From Lentisphaerota bacterium (GTDB lineage Bacteria; Verrucomicrobiota; Lentisphaeria; Victivallales; Victivallaceae): 53,762 nucleotides of DNA. Under the pieces are notes generated by a model, which did not search any database, had not been told where the DNA came from, and saw only the letters and a list, made by a program, of their open reading frames with translations. The stretch covers positions 1 to 53,762 of the forward strand of contig SUWB01000017.1 in assembly GCA_015061745.1 (NCBI GenBank). Direction: 5' to 3'. The position numbers and the translations under genes were made by a program. Below are positions 42,742 to 51,392 of this stretch, in pieces (within the stretch, counting starts at the first letter, position 1; each line of letters starts with the position of its first letter).

Positions 42742-42969
42742 ATGAGCAAAGTCTGCGCACTCTGCGGCAAGGTCCGCGGCAATGGCGGTTGCATCACCCG
42801 GCGCGGTCTGGCGAAGAAGGCAGGCGGCATCGGTATGCATGTGGTGAAGAATGTGAAGCGTACCTTTGAGGTCAATCTTCAGAATGTGAAGATCGTTGAA
42901 AACGGTACCGTTAAGACCGTCAAGCTCTGCACCAGCTGCATTCGCACCGGAAATTTCCAAAAGGCGTAA
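42742..42969 (+). CDS. rpmB: 50S ribosomal protein L28 (zinc-binding form)
   Basis: This 75-residue protein is bL28: it opens MSKVCALCGK and contains RTFEVNLQNV. Two CxxC pairs (C5/C8 and C63/C66) mark the zinc-binding C+ type. It follows the tRNA by 34 bases with AAGGA about eight bases before the start codon. No separate promoter is seen, so it is probably made from the tRNA promoter. A terminator follows 30 bases downstream. rpmG, often a neighbour, is absent here. Confidence 0.95.
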   Translation: MSKVCALCGKVRGNGGCITRRGLAKKAGGIGMHVVKNVKRTFEVNLQNVKIVENGTVKTVKLCTSCIRTGNFQKA

Positions 42970-42999
42970 TCTGCCAATATTCGGAATACTTCGGAAGCA

Positions 43000-43029
43000 G
43001 GCGGGTTCCCTTGAGGAACTCGCCTTTTT
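43000..43029 (+). terminator. Rho-independent terminator after rpmB
   Basis: GGCGGGTTCC (43000-43009) pairs with GGAACTCGCC (43015-43024) with one G-U across a 5-base loop, followed by five T. Confidence 0.88.
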
Positions 43030-43112
43030 GCATTTCAGAAACTTGATTTTTCAATATCTCGAGAATCATTCTGTCTCGACAGCAATTTTTTTTCAGCGAA
43101 AGAACAATAATT

Positions 43113-43235
43113 ATGCTTGGTTTGGGAGATGGCTTTGTATTCGCCGCCGTCATCGGCAATGTAATCATCACGGCCATTTGCGTCATATTCGGTGCTCTCA
43201 ACTGGAATTCCGGTACAGGAGATGACAAAAAATGA
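43113..43235 (+). CDS. 40-residue membrane protein, symporter small accessory protein
   Basis: The sequence opens MLGLGDGFVFAAVIG, continues as one hydrophobic helix (about residues 8-28) and ends LNWNSGTGDDKK. This is the pattern of the tiny single-helix proteins encoded just ahead of some sodium:solute symporters, with the conserved MLGLGD start and the LNWN after the helix. Its stop overlaps the start of the symporter gene (ATGA), so the two are co-translated. The ribosome site is weak. A role in stability or assembly of the symporter is inferred. Confidence 0.8.
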   Translation: MLGLGDGFVFAAVIGNVIITAICVIFGALNWNSGTGDDKK

Positions 43236-44893
43236 ACTGTAATCTTTTTCTGGCAGCGGCAGAATCCGGAATGAACACCTGGGTTCTGGGGAGCTTGATC
43301 CTTATTTATGCCTGTGTTATCGGATTTCTGGGATTCCGGGGATTCAAAAAAACCAAAACAAGCAAAGACTACCTTGTCGGCGGCCGCGAAACACATCCTT
43401 TTGTTATGGCGATGAGTTACGGAGCAGCCTTTATCAGCACTTCGGCTCTGGTGGGATTCGGCGGCATTGCCGGTCAATTCGGTATGGGATTGCTCTGGCT
43501 GGTCTTTATGAATATCGCTTTCGGCATTTTCATCGCCTTTATCTGGTTCGGACGGCGAACCCGGGCAATGGGAGTGGCTCTGGGAGCAGCAACTTTTCCT
43601 GAATTCATCGGCAAGCGTTTTCACTCCAACGGACTCAGACTTCTGATCGGCGGCGTCATCTGCATTTTTATCCCCCTTTATTCCAGCGTGGTCCTCATCG
43701 GCGGAGCCCGCTTCCTGCAGGAAGTAATGATGATCCCTTACACTTGGGCTCTGGGAATTTTTGCCGCAGTCGTCGCTGTCTATGTGATCTTCGGCGGCCT
43801 GAAAGGAGTTATGTATGTAGACGCCCTTATGGGAACGGTTATGATCGGGGGTATGCTTCTGCTTCTTGTACTCTGCTATGTCAAATTGGGCGGAGTGGTC
43901 CCTGCTCATCAGGCTTTGACCGATATGGCAGTTCTGGTCAAAGAACGTATGCCTGATGCCTATGCACTGGGCCACAGAGGCTGGACGGTTATGCCTGAAT
44001 TCAACTCCATCTGGTGGTGGACTTTAGTTTCAAGTCTTATGCTCGGTGTGGGTATAGGAGCTCTGGCTCAACCCCAGCTGGCAGTCCGTTTTATGACGGT
44101 AAAAAGCACCCGTGAACTCAACCGGGCGGTGCTGATCGGAGCTGTTTTCATCTTTTGTACCGTGGGAGCGGCCTATACGGTGGGAGCTCTTTCCAATGTC
44201 TTTTTCTACGCTCCTGACAAAGGGATCGCAGGCAATGTGCAGCTTTTGGCCATTGAGGCGGCGAAAGGAAATCCCGACCTTATTATTCCGATGTTTATCC
44301 GGGAAGCCCTGCCCTCTCTGGTACTCTATCTTTTTTCCCTGACGATGCTGTCGGCGGCAATGTCAACGATGAGTTCACTCTTTCACGTTACAGGGTCTTC
44401 ACTGGGCCACGACATCTACCGTTCAGTGACCCTGTCCGGGGCGGACAGTATCACCATCACCCGTATCGGCATCATTTGCGGCATTGTTGTTTCTGTGCTT
44501 TTTGCCATTATTCTGCCTCCCGGTATCGTTGCCCGGGGGACGGCCATCTTTTTCGGAGTCTGTGCGGCGGCATTTCTGCCGGCTTACGTTGCCTCTCTCT
44601 ACTGGAAAAATGCTACAAAAGCAGGAGTCTTTGCCAGCATCATCACCGGAGTCGTTTCAAGTTTGGCAGGACTCTGTTTCTTTCACGCCAAGGAGTCGGC
44701 GGCACTGGGCATCTGCAAAGCTCTTTTTGGCAGAGATGTTCTCATTACCGCTCATCCCTGGCCGGTGGTTGATCCTTTTATTTATTCGTTTCCCCTGGCG
44801 ATCATCGCCTTGATCGTCGTCAGTCTTTTTACAAAAAAACCGGGAGAAGCTCTGTTGAAACGCTGTTTCCCGGATACTACGGAGAAAAATTGA
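43232..44893 (+). CDS. Sodium:solute symporter family protein
   Basis: The 553-residue protein has about 13 membrane helices and SSS family blocks: SKDYLVGGRE near residue 48, MSYGAAFISTSALVGFGG near 64, FPEFIGKRFHS near 125 and the MSTMSSLFHVTGSSLGHDIY segment (parts: MSTMSSLFHVTG and SSLGHDIY) near 390, which lines the sodium site. It imports a small solute with Na+; the substrate may be a sugar acid, amino acid or other carboxylate. It is coupled to the small accessory protein and is followed by ileS after one base. Confidence 0.9.
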   Translation: MNCNLFLAAAESGMNTWVLGSLILIYACVIGFLGFRGFKKTKTSKDYLVGGRETHPFVMAMSYGAAFISTSALVGFGGIAGQFGMGLLWLVFMNIAFGIFIAFIWFGRRTRAMGVALGAATFPEFIGKRFHSNGLRLLIGGVICIFIPLYSSVVLIGGARFLQEVMMIPYTWALGIFAAVVAVYVIFGGLKGVMYVDALMGTVMIGGMLLLLVLCYVKLGGVVPAHQALTDMAVLVKERMPDAYALGHRGWTVMPEFNSIWWWTLVSSLMLGVGIGALAQPQLAVRFMTVKSTRELNRAVLIGAVFIFCTVGAAYTVGALSNVFFYAPDKGIAGNVQLLAIEAAKGNPDLIIPMFIREALPSLVLYLFSLTMLSAAMSTMSSLFHVTGSSLGHDIYRSVTLSGADSITITRIGIICGIVVSVLFAIILPPGIVARGTAIFFGVCAAAFLPAYVASLYWKNATKAGVFASIITGVVSSLAGLCFFHAKESAALGICKALFGRDVLITAHPWPVVDPFIYSFPLAIIALIVVSLFTKKPGEALLKRCFPDTTEKN

Positions 44894-44894
44894 T

Positions 44895-47800
44895 ATGGCT
44901 TTCAAAAGTGTTTCCAATCAGGTAAATTTCCCCGAACTTGAAGCTGAAGTCCTCAAATTCTGGGAAGAAAACAAGATCTTTGAAAAATCCCTCGAACAGC
45001 GCAAAGGCGGCAAAGAGTTTGTCTTCTACGACGGTCCTCCTTTTGCCACAGGTCTGCCCCACTACGGACACCTGCTTGCCGGTACCATCAAAGACGTTAT
45101 TCCCCGCTATCAGACTATGCGCGGCAACTATGTGGAACGCCGCTTCGGCTGGGATACCCACGGTCTCCCCATTGAAGCTCTCGCCCAGGATGCTCTGGGC
45201 ATCAACGGTGCACACGAAATCAAAAAATTCGGCGTTGACAAATTCAACGAACAGTGCCGTTCTATGGTGCTCCGTTATGTGGGCGAATGGCGCAAAACCG
45301 TCACCCGTATGGGCCGCTGGGTCGATTTTGACAACGACTATAAAACGATGAATCCCCAATTTATGGAGACCATCTGGTGGATCTTCAAACAGCTGTGGGA
45401 TCAGGGCCGTATCTACAAATCCTACCGGATTATGCCCTATTCCTGGAAACTTTCAACGCCTCTTTCAAACTTTGAAGCAGGCAGCAATTATAAAGTTGTT
45501 CAGGATCCGGCCGTAACCGTCCGTACCAAAGTCATTTCAGGAGCCGATGCTGCCTGGGGAGACACCTATCTGCTCGTCTGGACAACTACCCCCTGGACTC
45601 TGCCCGAAAACCTTGCCATCTGCGCCGGTCCTGAAGTGGATTATGCCATTGTCCGTGACCTGACCGACGAAAAGAAGGTCTGCTATGTTATGGCAGCAAG
45701 CCGTATTTCCACGATCTTCAAAAAGCCCGAACAGTATGAGATCGTCAAAGAACTCAAGGGTACCGATCTGAAGGGCTGGGAATATGAACCTCTCTTCCCC
45801 TGCTTCGCCGATCTTAAAGCTGAAGGCTGCTTCAAAGTTCTCAACGATGATTATGTCAGCACCGGCGACGGTGTGGGACTTGTCCATATCGCCCCTGCCT
45901 ACGGTGAAGACGACTTCCGGGTCTGCCGTGAAGCCGGTATCAACTGCATTGCCGACCCCCTGGATACCTCCTGCAACTTTACCGATAAAGTTCCGGAATA
46001 TCAGGGCCGTTTCTGCAAAGATTGCGACAAAGATATCATCCAGCGTCTGAAAGCTGAAGGCAAACTGGTCCACCAGGCCACCATCACCCACTCCTATCCC
46101 TTCTGCGACCGTACCGACACCCCCCTCATCTACCGTGCCATCGAAGCCTGGTATGTGCGGGTGGAAGATCTCCACGAACGTCTCGCAGCCGGCAATAAAG
46201 ATGTCCGCTGGCAGCCTGATTATGTGGGCGGCAAACGCTTCACCAACTGGCTTCTCAACGCCCGCGACTGGAACATCAGCCGCAACCGCTTCTGGGGTTC
46301 CTGTATCCCGGTGTGGATCAACGATGAAGATCCTTCCGACTGCATCTGCGTGGGCAGTGTGGATGAGCTGGAACAGCTTTCCGGCGTGAGAGTGGCTGAC
46401 TTGCACAAGCATTTTGTTGACAAGGTTGTCATCAAAAAGGACGGCAAAACCTATCACCGGACTCCCGAGGTGCTGGACTGCTGGTTTGAATCAGGAGCTA
46501 TGCCCTACGCCCAGCAGCACTATCCCTTTGAGAATAAGGAACGCTTTGAAAAGAACTTCCCTGCCGACTTCATCGCCGAAGGTCTTGACCAGACCCGCGG
46601 CTGGTTCTACACTCTTATGGTGCTGGGTGTCTGCCTCTTTGACAAATCCCCCTACAAAAACGTGGTAGTCAACGGTCTGATCCTGGCTGAGGACGGCAAA
46701 AAGATGTCCAAACGCCTGAAAAACTATCCTGACCCCAACGATGTGATGGAACGGTGCGGTGCAGATGCGCTGCGTCTTTTCCTGCTGGGTTCACCGGTCG
46801 TCCGGGCGGAAGATCTGCGTTTCTCTGAAAACGGTGTCCGTGAAGTCCTGCGTGAGGTGATGATCCCTATGTGGAACGCCCTTTCCTTCTTTACCACCTA
46901 TGCCAATGTGGACGGTTACACCCCCGAACCCGGCGAAGTTCAGCCCCCGGCCAATCCTTCCAACGTCCTCGACCGCTGGATCTTGAGCTCCTGCGCCAGT
47001 ATGATGGCGGAATTGCGTACAGAACTTGACAACTACAATCTGCAGAAAGCGGCCAACCGTTACTCCAGATTTATCAATGATCTGACCAACTGGTACATCC
47101 GCCGCAGCCGCCGCCGCTTCTGGAAAAGCGACTCCGACAGCGACAAAAAAGAGGCTTATCAGACCTTGCACTATGCCTTGCTGGTCTTTGCCAAGGCTGC
47201 TGCCCCCTTCATCCCTCTGACCACTGAAGCGATCTATCAGGTGCTCAGAACTGAAGGTATGCCCGAATCCGTCCATTTGTGCGATTATCCTGAAGTGATG
47301 ACCGCCCGCGATCCGGAACTGGAACGCCAGATGGCTCTGACTCAGACTGCTGTTTCCAACGGCCGGTTCCTGCGTACAGCCAACAACCTCAAGGTGCGCC
47401 AGCCTTTGAGCAAGGCTGTCATTGCCGCTCCCGATGCTGCGGCTCAGGCACTTCTTGCCCAGACCGCCGACATCATCGCCGAAGAACTTAATGTCAAAAA
47501 GGTCGACTTCTGTGAAGATGAAGAACAGCTGGTCAAGCGTTCCTGCAAAGCAAACTTCAAAGCCCTTGGTGTCCGTCTGGGAGCTCAGATGAAGTTCGCC
47601 GCCGCCAAGATCGCCGCCCTGAGCGGCAAAGAGATCGGCAGTATTCTGGCCGGAAATGCTCTTTCACTTGAGCTTCCTGACGGCCGTACAGCTGAGATCA
47701 CCGCTGCCGATTTGGTGATCCAGCGTGAAGAACTGCCCGGTATGGTGGCTGCCAGTGAGGGAGGCGTAACCATTGCTCTGACCACTGAACTTACTCCTGA

Positions 47801-48053
47801 GCTGGTGGCAGAAGGTTTCGCCCGCGAACTGGTGAGCAAGATCCAGAACCTGCGTAAGGAAAAGGATTTTGAAGTCACCGACCGTATCAACATCACTTGC
47901 TCCGTTCCTGCAGAACAGCAGAAGGCTGTTGAAGCCTTCAAGAGCTACATATCTTCAGAAGTCCTTGCCGCCTCTTTCACTTACGGTGACGGCGACACTG
48001 AACTTGATGTCAACGGTGTCAAAGTGATGATTTCCGTCGCCAAGGCGGAATAA
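44895..48053 (+). CDS. ileS: Isoleucyl-tRNA synthetase, type 2 (eukaryote-like)
   Basis: The 1052-residue class Ia synthetase has its HIGH motif as H56-Y-G-H59 in GLPHYGHLLAG and KMSKR at 603-607. The editing domain includes YLLVWTTTPWTLPEN. The length, the form of the HIGH motif and the long C-terminal domain without the bacterial-type zinc finger mark the type 2 IleRS, known for natural resistance to mupirocin. The start codon is one base after the symporter stop, with GGAG about 13 bases upstream. No type 1 gene is in the window, so this is likely the housekeeping copy. Confidence 0.95.
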   Translation: MAFKSVSNQVNFPELEAEVLKFWEENKIFEKSLEQRKGGKEFVFYDGPPFATGLPHYGHLLAGTIKDVIPRYQTMRGNYVERRFGWDTHGLPIEALAQDALGINGAHEIKKFGVDKFNEQCRSMVLRYVGEWRKTVTRMGRWVDFDNDYKTMNPQFMETIWWIFKQLWDQGRIYKSYRIMPYSWKLSTPLSNFEAGSNYKVVQDPAVTVRTKVISGADAAWGDTYLLVWTTTPWTLPENLAICAGPEVDYAIVRDLTDEKKVCYVMAASRISTIFKKPEQYEIVKELKGTDLKGWEYEPLFPCFADLKAEGCFKVLNDDYVSTGDGVGLVHIAPAYGEDDFRVCREAGINCIADPLDTSCNFTDKVPEYQGRFCKDCDKDIIQRLKAEGKLVHQATITHSYPFCDRTDTPLIYRAIEAWYVRVEDLHERLAAGNKDVRWQPDYVGGKRFTNWLLNARDWNISRNRFWGSCIPVWINDEDPSDCICVGSVDELEQLSGVRVADLHKHFVDKVVIKKDGKTYHRTPEVLDCWFESGAMPYAQQHYPFENKERFEKNFPADFIAEGLDQTRGWFYTLMVLGVCLFDKSPYKNVVVNGLILAEDGKKMSKRLKNYPDPNDVMERCGADALRLFLLGSPVVRAEDLRFSENGVREVLREVMIPMWNALSFFTTYANVDGYTPEPGEVQPPANPSNVLDRWILSSCASMMAELRTELDNYNLQKAANRYSRFINDLTNWYIRRSRRRFWKSDSDSDKKEAYQTLHYALLVFAKAAAPFIPLTTEAIYQVLRTEGMPESVHLCDYPEVMTARDPELERQMALTQTAVSNGRFLRTANNLKVRQPLSKAVIAAPDAAAQALLAQTADIIAEELNVKKVDFCEDEEQLVKRSCKANFKALGVRLGAQMKFAAAKIAALSGKEIGSILAGNALSLELPDGRTAEITAADLVIQREELPGMVAASEGGVTIALTTELTPELVAEGFARELVSKIQNLRKEKDFEVTDRINITCSVPAEQQKAVEAFKSYISSEVLAASFTYGDGDTELDVNGVKVMISVAKAE

Positions 48054-48063
48054 TCCCAAACAA

Positions 48064-49041
48064 ATGAAACGCCGTGCCCAGTGGGGAATACTCCTCGGGC
48101 TGCTGCTGAGTGCAGCAGCCCTGGGGATTGCTTTGCAGCCGGGAAAAGGCTGCCGGAAGCATACGCTGTCTTTCCCGGTTATGGGCACGGTGGCGACGTT
48201 GACATTTTATACGGACTCAGAACATTTCCAAAAGGCCGCCGCAGAAATTCAAAAAAGTTTTGCTGAAATTGCCCGTATTGCCAACCGGCACGACAGCACA
48301 AGTGAAATTTCACGCCTCAACCGGGAGGCGGCCCGAAAGCCCTTTCAGTGCTCCCCTGCCCTGTGGGAGATCCTGACCGAAGCCCGCTTGGCTCACCGTC
48401 TTTCTGAAGGGGCTTTTGATATTTCAATCGCCCCTCTTATGATCCATTGGGGCTTCTACCGCCAACGTTCCAATATTCCCGCTGCCGCAGAAACGGCCGG
48501 GATCAAAGCCCTGACCGGTCTTGAAAAAATCACCTTTGATGACCGGAACCGAACCGTCAAATTCCCCCGGCCCGGGTTTGCCCTTGACTTGGGAGGCATC
48601 GCAAAAGGATATGCCATTGAACGGGCATACAAAAAAGCTCTGCTGCAAGGCATCACCCGGGGTGTCATTGATTTAGGCGGTAATTTGCGCTTACTTCCCC
48701 TGCCCCCGCCGGGACGGCGGCATTATATGATTGGCATCCGCCGTCCGGGACGGAAAAACGGCGGGGTTATGCCTGAAATACTCCACCTTCCCGGCAACTT
48801 GGCGGTATCAAGTTCCGGAGATTATGAACGTTTTGTCACACTTGAAGGCAAAACGTTCGGCCACATTATAGATCCGGCAACCGGGATCCCCGCTCCCGGA
48901 AAACGGGCAGTCACAGCCATTTCCGACCGAGGCATCCGCTCCGACTGGCTGTCGACTGCAGTCTATCTGCGGGGGAAAAAACTGTCTGAAAAATTGGAAA
49001 AATCACTGCCAAACACACGATTTGTCATTATTGAAAGGTGA
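48064..49041 (+). CDS. apbE: FAD:protein FMN transferase
   Basis: The 325-residue protein has an N-terminal membrane or signal segment (residues 8-25), then the ApbE blocks: PVMGTVATLTFYT, SEISRLNREA, DLGGIAKGYA near residue 177 and GHIIDPATG near 276, which bind FAD and Mg2+. ApbE attaches FMN to threonines of exported or membrane flavoproteins such as NqrB/C and RnfG/D, or moves FMN. No such target is in the window. It starts 10 bases after ileS. The hairpin at its stop codon has no T-run. Confidence 0.92.
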   Translation: MKRRAQWGILLGLLLSAAALGIALQPGKGCRKHTLSFPVMGTVATLTFYTDSEHFQKAAAEIQKSFAEIARIANRHDSTSEISRLNREAARKPFQCSPALWEILTEARLAHRLSEGAFDISIAPLMIHWGFYRQRSNIPAAAETAGIKALTGLEKITFDDRNRTVKFPRPGFALDLGGIAKGYAIERAYKKALLQGITRGVIDLGGNLRLLPLPPPGRRHYMIGIRRPGRKNGGVMPEILHLPGNLAVSSSGDYERFVTLEGKTFGHIIDPATGIPAPGKRAVTAISDRGIRSDWLSTAVYLRGKKLSEKLEKSLPNTRFVIIER

Positions 49042-49054
49042 TTTCACACCTTTC
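49033..49054 (+). other. Hairpin across the apbE stop codon
   Basis: GAAAGGTG (49033-49040) and CACCTTTC (49047-49054) form a perfect 8-base inverted repeat with a 6-base loop containing the end of the stop codon. No T-run follows, so it is not a normal terminator; it may stabilise or process the mRNA. Confidence 0.4.
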
Positions 49055-49083
49055 ATAAAAACATAACAGGAACATTTACGACT

Positions 49084-51288
49084 ATGAAACATTTTCTCAC
49101 CCTTTTTCTCCTGACCGCCCTGTTTTTCACCGCAGGGGGAGCCGAATTTGCCAAAGCTCTCAATTACAGGATCATTATTCCTGACAAGGCAACTTCCATT
49201 GAAAAAGCTGCTGCCGCCGAACTGAAACTCCACCTGAGCAAAAGTTTCACAAAACCGGTCAAACTCAACGGCAAAACGCCCAAGACGATTTGTTTCTTTG
49301 TGGGCAACTCCAAAGAAGCCGCTTCTGCCGGACTTACGCCGGTCAAATACAAAGGGGAATTTGGAATTTTCCGCAAAAATGACAACTTCCTTTTGGCAGG
49401 TGTCGATACTCCCAATGGATTTCTTACCCGTCTGACCGATGAGTGCGGAACATTTCACAGCGTTGCCTATTTCGTGCAGAAATATCTGAATGTAAAAATC
49501 TTTATGCCGGGAAAAGAGGGTATAAAATATGCTTCAAATCCTGAAATCATCTTTGCAAAAGAAACAGATATCCCCCGTCCCTCATTCAGTGTCCGGGGAT
49601 TCCAGAGTCTGGGCAAAGGATGCCCCAAAGGGGAGTCGCTGCTCTACTTCAGACGCCGTCTCGGACGTGTTCCTGCCTGGACAAGAAGCAATTACTACTA
49701 CAAATTTCTCAACTCCTGGAACAAGCGTTTCAAAGACAAACCTGAAATGTTCGCTCTCCACGAGGGCCGCCGGGTCAATGAAAATTACCCCCGCCACTTC
49801 CCCTGCACTTCAAACCCGGCCGTGGTGGATCAGGTGGAAAAAGATGTTGCAGAAGTCCTGAAAAAGCGTCCCTATATCAATTCAATCCGCTTCTTTTCAG
49901 ATGCTCCTGTACGCAGCTGCAGCTGTGCGAACTGCCGCAACTCGGCAGCAGGAAAATATGTCACTGCCACCGATCACAGCGAAACCGTTTACGCCTTTTT
50001 CTGCAAGATCGCCAAACGTGTTCTGAAACATAAACAGGGGCTTTATTTCCACGTTCAAACCAAAGGCAGTGTCTACTGCAATGTGCCCCGGACGGAAACC
50101 TTGCCCCCCAATACGGTCATTTCCATCCTGACCGGACACTTTTTACCTCCGGATTACACCAAGATGCTCGCCCTCTGTGCCGACTGGCGCAAAGCCGGAG
50201 CAAAGGTCATCGTCTATGCCTACCCCAGAGCCCCTGAAATGAAAGACTATCCCCTGATGAATCCTCACAGGATCGCTGAATATTACAAAAAATTCCAGGG
50301 TTCCGCCGAAGGCAGCAATATGTCTGAGGGCCGTTCCAAAGTTCCTTACTCCTTCAGTGCCCTCAACACCTATATCCACAGTGCGGTGATGTTTGACACC
50401 AAAGTGGACGCTGACAAGCTGATTGATGAATTCTGTGCTCTTGCCGCCCCCAAAAGCAGCAAAGAACTGAAAAAGTTTTACACTGCTATGGAACAGCTCC
50501 TTGAGGGAGCCGGATTCCGTGACGATCCCCGTTACAACTGTTATGCTATGGAGCGTCTGCAAACTCCCCGTGCGGCTCTGGCCCAAGCCCTTGCCAAAGA
50601 TCCCGGCAACCACTTTTTGAAACAGCTTTCTGCTGATTTTGCCAACTTCATCAAAGTCATTGAAAAAACCGCTCCTTCTGTTGCAAGATACAAAAAAGCC
50701 ATTAAGGAATATGAGGCTGCCGCTGCCAAACGGAAACTTGTGAAACTTTCCGTAAATCCGGTCGAATTTCCTCTGGTTCCCTTTAAGATCTACGATGATT
50801 TTCAGGAAGGTTCCGTCAAGATCCGGCAGCAGGGAGAGGATTTCCGCTTCACGGCTCTCTGCAAGGAAAACAAGATGGCTTCTCTCAGGGCCTTCTGCAA
50901 CGAAAATCATACCGGTATGATCTGGTCCGACGATGCTATTGAAGTCTTTTTCAGCGGTACAGCAGCTTCTTTCCCCTACATCCACCTGACGCTCAATTCC
51001 AAAGGCATCTACCGGATGCAGCTCAACACTGCCCCCGGCAAAGTCACTGACATAACCGATGTCGCCCTTAAAACCAAAGGATACACCGGCAAAGATGAGT
51101 GGGGCGTTGAAGCGGCCGTGCCCCTCAAAGCTCTGAAAACATTTATCAAAGACAAGAAATTAAAAGTTGGTTTCTGCCGCTGCCGTCATATGACGGGCAA
51201 ACGTCAAACCCAATTCAGCGGTGTGCAAAAATCCCTTACCGGCAGTTTCCACGATGACACTGCCCGTTTTACGGTTCAAATTTTTTGA
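49084..51288 (+). CDS. Exported DUF4838 protein, third copy
   Basis: This 734-residue protein has a Sec signal (MKHFLTLFLLTALFFTAGGA, cut before E21), an N-terminal domain with KAAAAELKLHLSK, as in glycoside hydrolase family 67-type N-domains, and the DUF4838 core with the C-x-C-x-x-C motif in SCSCANCR near residue 280. The C-terminal 170 residues resemble a CBM9-like domain (WSDDAIEVFF). It is more distant from the two copies at 179-5179 than they are from each other. It lies 42 bases after apbE; the next gene has its own promoter. Likely a secreted glycan-active protein. Confidence 0.83.
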   Translation: MKHFLTLFLLTALFFTAGGAEFAKALNYRIIIPDKATSIEKAAAAELKLHLSKSFTKPVKLNGKTPKTICFFVGNSKEAASAGLTPVKYKGEFGIFRKNDNFLLAGVDTPNGFLTRLTDECGTFHSVAYFVQKYLNVKIFMPGKEGIKYASNPEIIFAKETDIPRPSFSVRGFQSLGKGCPKGESLLYFRRRLGRVPAWTRSNYYYKFLNSWNKRFKDKPEMFALHEGRRVNENYPRHFPCTSNPAVVDQVEKDVAEVLKKRPYINSIRFFSDAPVRSCSCANCRNSAAGKYVTATDHSETVYAFFCKIAKRVLKHKQGLYFHVQTKGSVYCNVPRTETLPPNTVISILTGHFLPPDYTKMLALCADWRKAGAKVIVYAYPRAPEMKDYPLMNPHRIAEYYKKFQGSAEGSNMSEGRSKVPYSFSALNTYIHSAVMFDTKVDADKLIDEFCALAAPKSSKELKKFYTAMEQLLEGAGFRDDPRYNCYAMERLQTPRAALAQALAKDPGNHFLKQLSADFANFIKVIEKTAPSVARYKKAIKEYEAAAAKRKLVKLSVNPVEFPLVPFKIYDDFQEGSVKIRQQGEDFRFTALCKENKMASLRAFCNENHTGMIWSDDAIEVFFSGTAASFPYIHLTLNSKGIYRMQLNTAPGKVTDITDVALKTKGYTGKDEWGVEAAVPLKALKTFIKDKKLKVGFCRCRHMTGKRQTQFSGVQKSLTGSFHDDTARFTVQIF

Positions 51289-51334
51289 CAGAAAAATCCA
51301 TATAAACAAGCAAATTTTACTGGCAAAAAAAACT

Positions 51335-51363
51335 TTGACAGAGTATATTTAACAGTGTACCTT
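51335..51363 (+). promoter_or_regulatory. Promoter of the oxidoreductase-epimerase operon
   Basis: TTGACA (51335-51340, perfect consensus), 17 bases, TACCTT (51358-51363). The next start codon is 29 bases downstream with AAGGAG about eight bases ahead. Confidence 0.65.
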
Positions 51364-51392
51364 AAAAATCTAAAATTCAAGGAGATTTCATT

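Noticed and set aside
42920..43975. 351-codon open frame on the minus strand, rich in His, Asp and Ser
   Set aside because: It is the antisense shadow of the small accessory protein and the symporter; composition is what antisense of membrane-protein codons gives.
45537..46457. 306-codon open frame on the minus strand within ileS
   Set aside because: Antisense of a highly conserved synthetase gene with biased codons; no start signal or motif.
49033..49054. Terminator after apbE
   Set aside because: The hairpin is perfect but has no T-run on either strand, and the DUF4838 gene follows closely.
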